Source: Planctomycetota bacterium (GTDB lineage: Bacteria; Planctomycetota; Planctomycetia; Pirellulales; Lacipirellulaceae). Taken from it: a stretch of DNA of 64,000 nt. Within the stretch, counting starts at the first letter, position 1. Each line of letters starts with the position of its first letter. Positions 59,380 through 64,000 of this stretch are shown here, in pieces. The DNA is taken from positions 1 to 64,000 of the forward strand of contig JAJDEF010000022.1 in NCBI GenBank assembly GCA_029259945.1, read 5' to 3'. The notes under the pieces are model-generated. The model was not told where the DNA came from, searched no databases, and worked only from the letters and a program-made list of their open reading frames with translations. The position numbers were made by a program, and so were the translations under genes.

Positions 59380-62300
59380 TCACAGCTTCGTCAGAGCCGT
59401 CTCCACGGCTGCCAGCTTTTCTTCGGCTTCGGTCAGCTTGTCACGTTCCAACTGAACCACCTCAGCGGGGGCACGGCTCACAAAGTTTTCGTTGCTGAGC
59501 TTGCCGGCCAGCGATTTGGTGAATTTGGTGAGGTTGTCTCGCTCGCCCTTCAGTCGTTTCTTTTCTGCCTCGGCATCAAAAAAGTCGCTAATGTCGACGT
59601 GAACTTCCATGCCTGCCAGCGGTTTGCTGGCCGCTTGGGCGGGAGCCGTCGCCTCGGGGCCAATCGCGGTCGCTGTGGCTCGGGCCATCGACTCAAAGTA
59701 AGGCTGCATCGGTTTCAGCAACGCCGCCGTTTCTGCCGTGCAGGTGACCGAAAATTGGATGGCTTCTTTCGGCGGAATATTTTGACCCATGCGAGTTTCG
59801 CGGACCGCACCCATCACCGCCTGAAACTGCGCGAACTGCTCTTCGATCGCAGCGTCGGTCCGAGCCGCATCTGCCACAGGCCACTCCGCCACGCAGACGC
59901 TCTCGACACTTGCTTCGCAAGTCGAAAGACCACGGCTGGGGGCGACCTGGGCCAACAAATGCCAAACCTCTTCGGTAAGAAACGGAATCATCGGGTGCAA
60001 CAGCCGCAGCAACGAGTCGAGGGCATAGGCCAATACCCGTTGGGCGACGACCCGTTGTTCTGGCACGGCAAAACGGGCCTTGGTCATCTCGACATAAAAA
60101 CTGCAAAAATCGTCCCAAGCAAAACTGTACAACTCGCGAGCCGCATCGGCATAGCGATATTCGCCAAGTGCCGCAGTCACCTTGCCCGACACTGTCGCTA
60201 GCCGGCTTAGCAACCAACGATCTTCAAGCAGCAGATCCTCGTCCGACACTTCGGCAGCTTCATAGCCTTCGAGGTTCATGAGTGCAAATCGCGAAGCATT
60301 CCACAGCTTGTTACAAAAATTGCGGCCCAACTCAAATCGCTCGCTCACCACCGCCCCGCGAGGCAAGGCCATGTCTTCTTCCGACCGGGCCCACTGCGTG
60401 CTAAACGGCTTTTTGCACTTGTCGCATTCGATTCGCGGCAGCACCCGATTTTTCTTGGTCTGTTTGATAATCGCCTGACACTGCGGGCATTCAAACTCGA
60501 CCGGCATCCGCACGTCCTGCGTTTCGGTCGTAAGATAAGCAATGCCGAACCGCAGGGCATCTGCCCCAAACTTATCAATCACATCCAGCGGATCGACGCC
60601 ATTGCCTTTGGACTTCGACATCGTCTCGCCATAGCCGTCGAGAATCTTGGGGTGGATGTAAACCTCAGCGAACGGTACCTCGCCCATGTTGTAAAGCCCG
60701 GTGAGCACCATCCGCGCAACCCACAGCGTGATAATATCCCGCGAAGTAATAAGCGTGCTGGTCGGATAGAACTTTTTTAGTTCGGGAGTTTCTTCGGGCC
60801 AACCAAGGGTGGAGTGGGGCCAAAGGGCACTGCTGAACCAGGTGTCGAGGACGTCCTCTTCCTGCTTCATGTAACCATATTTTTCAAAAGCTTCAACGAC
60901 TTCTCTGTCATTTTCGTCTCGTACGCAAATAAATCTGAAAGCATAGCTAGTATCGAAGATCTCTTCTTTGTAGTCGACAGTTTTACTCACATTACGTCGA
61001 ACTTCAGCAACGCGTCCTTCTCTTTCCCAACCTTCAATTTGTTTCCGTATCACAGCGTCATAATCGGCGAGAGTCTCCTCAGGTATATTAGCCGGAGCGG
61101 GTTGGGTTTGAGTCCAAACCGGAATCCGATGCCCCCACCAAAGTTGCCGGCCAATCGGCCAATCGCGTTTTTCGCTCAGCCAATCTTGATAGCCCTTGGC
61201 ATAACGGTCGGGGATGATTTTTACTCGGCCGTCTGAAACCGCGTCCATCGCACTCTGGGCGAGGTCGCCCATTTTTACGAACCATTGGTCGGCTAAGTAC
61301 GGCTCGATGGGTGTCTTGCTGCGGTCGCTGTGGGCGAGGTCGATCTCGCGGTCTTCGCGGTCAGTCTCGGGGTCGTACAGCCCAAGTTCCTCAAGATCGT
61401 CGACCACCGCAGCGCGGGCCTTCTTCATCGTGAGGCCGCGATATTTTTCGGGTACGCTGTCACAAAGCGTACCGTCGGTGTTGAGGATGTTGATCGCCCC
61501 AATTTTAAGCCCTTCTCCGATAATACTGCGCTGCCATACCTCATAGTCGTTCGCATCATGTGCCGGGGTAATTTTCACGCAGCCTGAGCCAAGTTCAGGC
61601 TTGGCCCAAATGTCGACGATCAGCGGAATCTTGCGGCCCGTAAGCGGCAACTCCAGCATACGGCCAGCAAGAGCCATATCGCGAAGCACCATCAGTTGTG
61701 GCAAAATAGTTTGTCGACGCTCGACGAGGGCATCGATTTGAACCTGTACTTCGGCTTTTTCTTTTTTGGGCGAGGTTGCGAGTTTTTCTTTTAGCTCGGC
61801 CTCTACCTTGTCGAGCTGAGCAGCCGGGTTGGGATGCACGGCGACTGCCGTATCGCCCAACATGGTTTCGGGCCGCGTCGTGGCGATGGTGACATGCGTC
61901 GGTTCGCCCGGCTGCGGGTCGATCACCGGATACTTAAAGTGCCAAAAATGGCCCTTTTTCACCTCATGAAACACTTCGTCATCGCTCACCGCCGTCTGCA
62001 AAAAGGTATCCCAATTGACCAGTCGTTTGCCGCGATATATGTTGCCGTCTTTGAACAGCTTAAAAAACGTCTCGCGGACGGCGCGGGCACATTGATCGTT
62101 GAGCGTAAACTGCGTTCGTTGCCAATCGCAACTCGCCCCCAACTGTTTGAGTTGCCCAAGGATGCGCTTTTCGTATTGCTCTTTCCACTCCCAGATGCGA
62201 TCGACCAGCTTTTCGCGGCCCAGATCGTGTCGCGAAAGCTTTTCTTCTTCGAGCAATCGCCGCTCGACCACCGCCTGCGTGGCGATGCCTGCATGGTCGG

Positions 62301-62577
62301 TGCCCGGCATCCACAAAACATTAAACCCCTGCATCCGCTTCATGCGGCAAAGAATATCTTGCAGCGTGTTGTTGAGCGCATGCCCCAAATGCAAAGCACC
62401 GGTGACATTCGGTGGTGGAATAACAATCGTAAACGGCGGTTTTTCCGACTCAGGATCCGCATGAAAATAGCCCCGCTCCTCCCAAAAGGGGTACCACCTC
62501 TGCTGCGCAGCAGCGTGGTCGTAGTGCGAGGGGAGCGAAGAGAGGTCAGTGGTCGGAGGTCGGAGATCGGTGGACAT
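59380..62577 (-). CDS. valS: Valyl-tRNA synthetase
   Basis: A 1065-residue class I synthetase. HLGH is at 63-66 (PPNVTGALHLGHALNN), KMSKS is present as ETMSKSKGNG near residue 650, the editing domain has TTRPETMLGDTAVAVHP, and the C-terminal coiled coil is present (LKGERDNLTKFTKSLAGKLSN). A four-Cys zinc ribbon (Cys697, 700, 718, 721; CPQC and CDKC) is inserted just before the anticodon-binding domain motif NFCNKLWNASRF, in a region where ValS normally has no such insert. Residues 2-11 are encoded by a 7-base-period tract at 62544-62571. Confidence 0.96.
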   Translation of the reverse strand: MSTDLRPPTTDLSSLPSHYDHAAAQQRWYPFWEERGYFHADPESEKPPFTIVIPPPNVTGALHLGHALNNTLQDILCRMKRMQGFNVLWMPGTDHAGIATQAVVERRLLEEEKLSRHDLGREKLVDRIWEWKEQYEKRILGQLKQLGASCDWQRTQFTLNDQCARAVRETFFKLFKDGNIYRGKRLVNWDTFLQTAVSDDEVFHEVKKGHFWHFKYPVIDPQPGEPTHVTIATTRPETMLGDTAVAVHPNPAAQLDKVEAELKEKLATSPKKEKAEVQVQIDALVERRQTILPQLMVLRDMALAGRMLELPLTGRKIPLIVDIWAKPELGSGCVKITPAHDANDYEVWQRSIIGEGLKIGAINILNTDGTLCDSVPEKYRGLTMKKARAAVVDDLEELGLYDPETDREDREIDLAHSDRSKTPIEPYLADQWFVKMGDLAQSAMDAVSDGRVKIIPDRYAKGYQDWLSEKRDWPIGRQLWWGHRIPVWTQTQPAPANIPEETLADYDAVIRKQIEGWEREGRVAEVRRNVSKTVDYKEEIFDTSYAFRFICVRDENDREVVEAFEKYGYMKQEEDVLDTWFSSALWPHSTLGWPEETPELKKFYPTSTLITSRDIITLWVARMVLTGLYNMGEVPFAEVYIHPKILDGYGETMSKSKGNGVDPLDVIDKFGADALRFGIAYLTTETQDVRMPVEFECPQCQAIIKQTKKNRVLPRIECDKCKKPFSTQWARSEEDMALPRGAVVSERFELGRNFCNKLWNASRFALMNLEGYEAAEVSDEDLLLEDRWLLSRLATVSGKVTAALGEYRYADAARELYSFAWDDFCSFYVEMTKARFAVPEQRVVAQRVLAYALDSLLRLLHPMIPFLTEEVWHLLAQVAPSRGLSTCEASVESVCVAEWPVADAARTDAAIEEQFAQFQAVMGAVRETRMGQNIPPKEAIQFSVTCTAETAALLKPMQPYFESMARATATAIGPEATAPAQAASKPLAGMEVHVDISDFFDAEAEKKRLKGERDNLTKFTKSLAGKLSNENFVSRAPAEVVQLERDKLTEAEEKLAAVETALTKL
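62544..62571 (-). repeat. 7-base-period tract at the valS start
   Basis: On the + strand: GGTCAGT, GGTCGGA, GGTCGGA, GATCGGT. It encodes the first residues of ValS and is complementary to the tract at 62763-62790. Confidence 0.75.
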
Positions 62578-62644
62578 TTTTTATTTTTATTGGGAACGTG
62601 TTAGATATTTGAAAAAAAGTAACATTGTAGTCGTCTGGAATAGC

Positions 62645-62709
62645 CTCACGCAAAGGCGCAGAACTCTTTTACTTGACTTTTCTCTGCCGTCTCCGCGTCT
62701 CTGCGAGAG
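62645..62709. repeat. GCAGAG family, copy 6 (diverged)
   Basis: CTCACGCAAAGGCGCAG at 62645-62661 faces CTCTGCCGTCTCCGCGTCTCTGCGAGAG at 62682-62709, imperfectly complementary. It lies between valS and the citramalate-synthase-type gene. Confidence 0.55.
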
Positions 62710-62751
62710 TCCTACTTTCTTTAACGTGTGAAAGCCGGGATAAAGCGGTTT

Positions 62752-64000
62752 TCAGGAACTCCCCGACCTCCGACCTCCGACCTCCGACCCCTCTTCTTTA
62801 CACAATTTGTACTCGATACTATCCACCAGAGCATTCCAACTGGCTTCGATGATGTTTTCGTGGACACCGACGGTGCCCCAATTGTCGTCGGCATCGCGGC
62901 TTTCGATCACTACGCGAACACTGGCGGCAGTGGCCGCGTCGGAGTTGATGACCCGTACCTTGTAGTCGACCAACTGCATTTCGTTCAAGGTCGGAAAATG
63001 CCCATTCAACGCTTTTCGCAGTGCTGCATCCAAGGCATTGATCGGGCCATCCCCCTCAGCCACCTCGTGGCGAAGCTGGTCGTTCACCAAAAGCTTGACA
63101 GTTGCCTCGGTAATGGGCTGCCCACCACGATTCACGACGCTACTGTGATATTGCACCAGCTCGAAATGCGGTTGGAAGGTGCCGGCGGCGCGCTTCACCA
63201 GCAAATCGAACGAAGCCTCGGCCGCCTCGAATTGGTAACCACGATTTTCTAGATCCACTACCTGCTTGAGAATGCTATTCATCAGCTCTTTGTCGTGTTC
63301 AAGATTGTGCTTCGTGGCCATTGCGATGATGTTCGAGCGGCCCGACAATTCGCTGACCAGCACACGCCGTTCGTTCCCCACGGCCGCCGGTTCGATATGC
63401 TCGTAGCTAGAGGCTGCCTTCGCCACGGCATGAACATGCATGCCCCCTTTATGCGCAAACGCGCTCGGCCCAACAAACGGCTGGCCTGTGCGAAAGTGCA
63501 TGTTGGCAATCTCATAAACATAGCGAGAAAGCTCGGTGAGATGCTCGACACTCTTTCCGCCAAGTACCTCGTAGCCCTGCTTCTTGAGAGCAAGGTTCGC
63601 GATGACCGACACCAAGTCGGCATTGCCACAGCGTTCGCCGAACCCGTTGATCGTCCCTTGCACATGGACAGCCCCGGCATCCACCGAAGCCAACGTGTTG
63701 GCGATGGCTAGCTCACAGTCGTTATGCGTATGAATGCCCAGCGGACAGTCGACCTTGGACGCTGCCTCCTTGGTAAGTGCCGCTATTTCTTCGGGCAGGC
63801 TACCACCGTTGGTATCGCACATGACAAGGATCGACGCCCCCGCCTCGGCTGCGGCATGGATTGTCTTCGCAGCATATTCCGGATTCGCCTTCCAACCATC
63901 GAAAAAGTGCTCGGCATCGTAAATCACCTCGCGGCCTGCACCAACTAAGTAAGCAACCGTATCGCGAATCATCGCAAGATTTTCGTCGAGCGAAACGCCA
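62752..64000 (-). CDS. Citramalate synthase / 2-isopropylmalate synthase family, N-terminus beyond the window
   Basis: The frame stays open to base 64000 on the - strand, so the N-terminus lies outside. Visible residues include GVSLDENLA before the first internal Met (63972), then the TIM-barrel motifs FFDGWKANP, CDTNGGSLP and the metal site HTHNDCELAIANTLA, followed by GTINGFGERCGN. This set fits the CimA-type branch (citramalate from pyruvate and acetyl-CoA) better than LeuA. A C-terminal LeuA-type dimer domain is present. The last dozen residues (EGSEVGGRRSGSS) are encoded partly by the 7-base tract at 62763-62790 and look non-native. Confidence 0.85.
   Translation of the reverse strand, partial: GVSLDENLAMIRDTVAYLVGAGREVIYDAEHFFDGWKANPEYAAKTIHAAAEAGASILVMCDTNGGSLPEEIAALTKEAASKVDCPLGIHTHNDCELAIANTLASVDAGAVHVQGTINGFGERCGNADLVSVIANLALKKQGYEVLGGKSVEHLTELSRYVYEIANMHFRTGQPFVGPSAFAHKGGMHVHAVAKAASSYEHIEPAAVGNERRVLVSELSGRSNIIAMATKHNLEHDKELMNSILKQVVDLENRGYQFEAAEASFDLLVKRAAGTFQPHFELVQYHSSVVNRGGQPITEATVKLLVNDQLRHEVAEGDGPINALDAALRKALNGHFPTLNEMQLVDYKVRVINSDAATAASVRVVIESRDADDNWGTVGVHENIIEASWNALVDSIEYKLCKEEGSEVGGRRSGSS
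62763..62790 (-). repeat. 7-base tandem repeat at the end of the citramalate-synthase gene
   Basis: CCGACCT three times then CCGACCC on the + strand. It is translated as the C-terminal residues of the gene and is complementary to the tract in the valS start at 62544-62571. Confidence 0.85.

Noticed and set aside
59314-60201. A long open frame on the + strand opposite valS
   Set aside because: It is antisense to the ValS C-terminal region and its product looks like shadow translation (His/Arg/Gln-rich).

Overview
The window looks like a chromosomal segment of a planctomycete, probably of the Pirellulales. The reasons are protein-level. There are two secreted proteins with PEP-CTERM tails, one of them with dockerin-like calcium loops. 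There is a very large GspK-like pseudopilin, a MoxR/DUF58/von Willebrand (VWA) cluster, two Hanks-type kinases, and many short secreted or lipoprotein genes. Intergenic DNA is unusually rich in short palindromic repeats. This assignment is inference, because no rRNA or other marker with a definite taxonomic call is present. I found no tRNA, rRNA, CRISPR array, transposase or phage gene.

Layout. 1-8369 holds three consecutive + strand pseudopilin-type genes, the first cut by the window edge. 8824-11492 holds a PEP-CTERM/dockerin surface protein and a TlpA-like thioredoxin. 11525-13419 (- strand) holds a secreted transglutaminase-like protein and a small Cys-rich lipoprotein. 13834-18572 (+) is housekeeping: a class IV aminotransferase, ffh, rpsP, trmD, rplS and yraN, without rimM in its usual place. 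18684-23995 (-) holds an HNH-type gene in a small accessory-looking patch, a GT-C and GT2 glycosyltransferase pair, a lipoprotein and a DUF547 protein. 24158-28056 (+) holds an SDR oxidoreductase, miaE, a LeuB-family dehydrogenase, an orphan LuxR-type DNA-binding protein and a small unrecognised protein.

28053-38521 (-) holds a PEP-CTERM protein, a methyltransferase, the BatA-like/DUF58/MoxR/large VWA cluster and an NHL-repeat lipoprotein. 38833-40491 (+) has a Sua5-YwlE fusion followed by rpiB. 40503-42396 (-) has a coiled-coil protein and a kinase fused to a degenerate receiver domain. 42803-49620 (+) holds a large secreted protein, a glycerate 2-kinase and a membrane-TPR protein. 49617-51959 (-) holds ligA and a small membrane protein. 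52104-58012 (+) holds a UvrA-family protein, an unknown protein overlapping a ThiF/MoeB-type E1 enzyme, and an atypical kinase. 58122-64000 (-) holds a DUF151 nuclease-family protein, a HepT/MntA-type toxin-antitoxin pair, valS and a citramalate-synthase-type gene cut by the right edge.

The most unusual signal is at the DNA level. Gene edges carry short tracts with a 7-base period (units such as AGATTTA, AGATGTT, ACTCGCR, AGGCGNN and GGTCGGA), several arranged as inverted pairs and some translated into protein termini. At least six further palindromic repeat families sit in the gaps, several in more than one copy. At the protein level the best leads are the Sua5-YwlE fusion beside rpiB, a HepT-like protein whose motif tyrosine is replaced by cysteine, a kinase with a pseudo-receiver domain, a zinc ribbon inserted into ValS, and the unknown protein translationally coupled to an E1-like enzyme. 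I see no complete, clearly new multi-gene system that I could defend as such.
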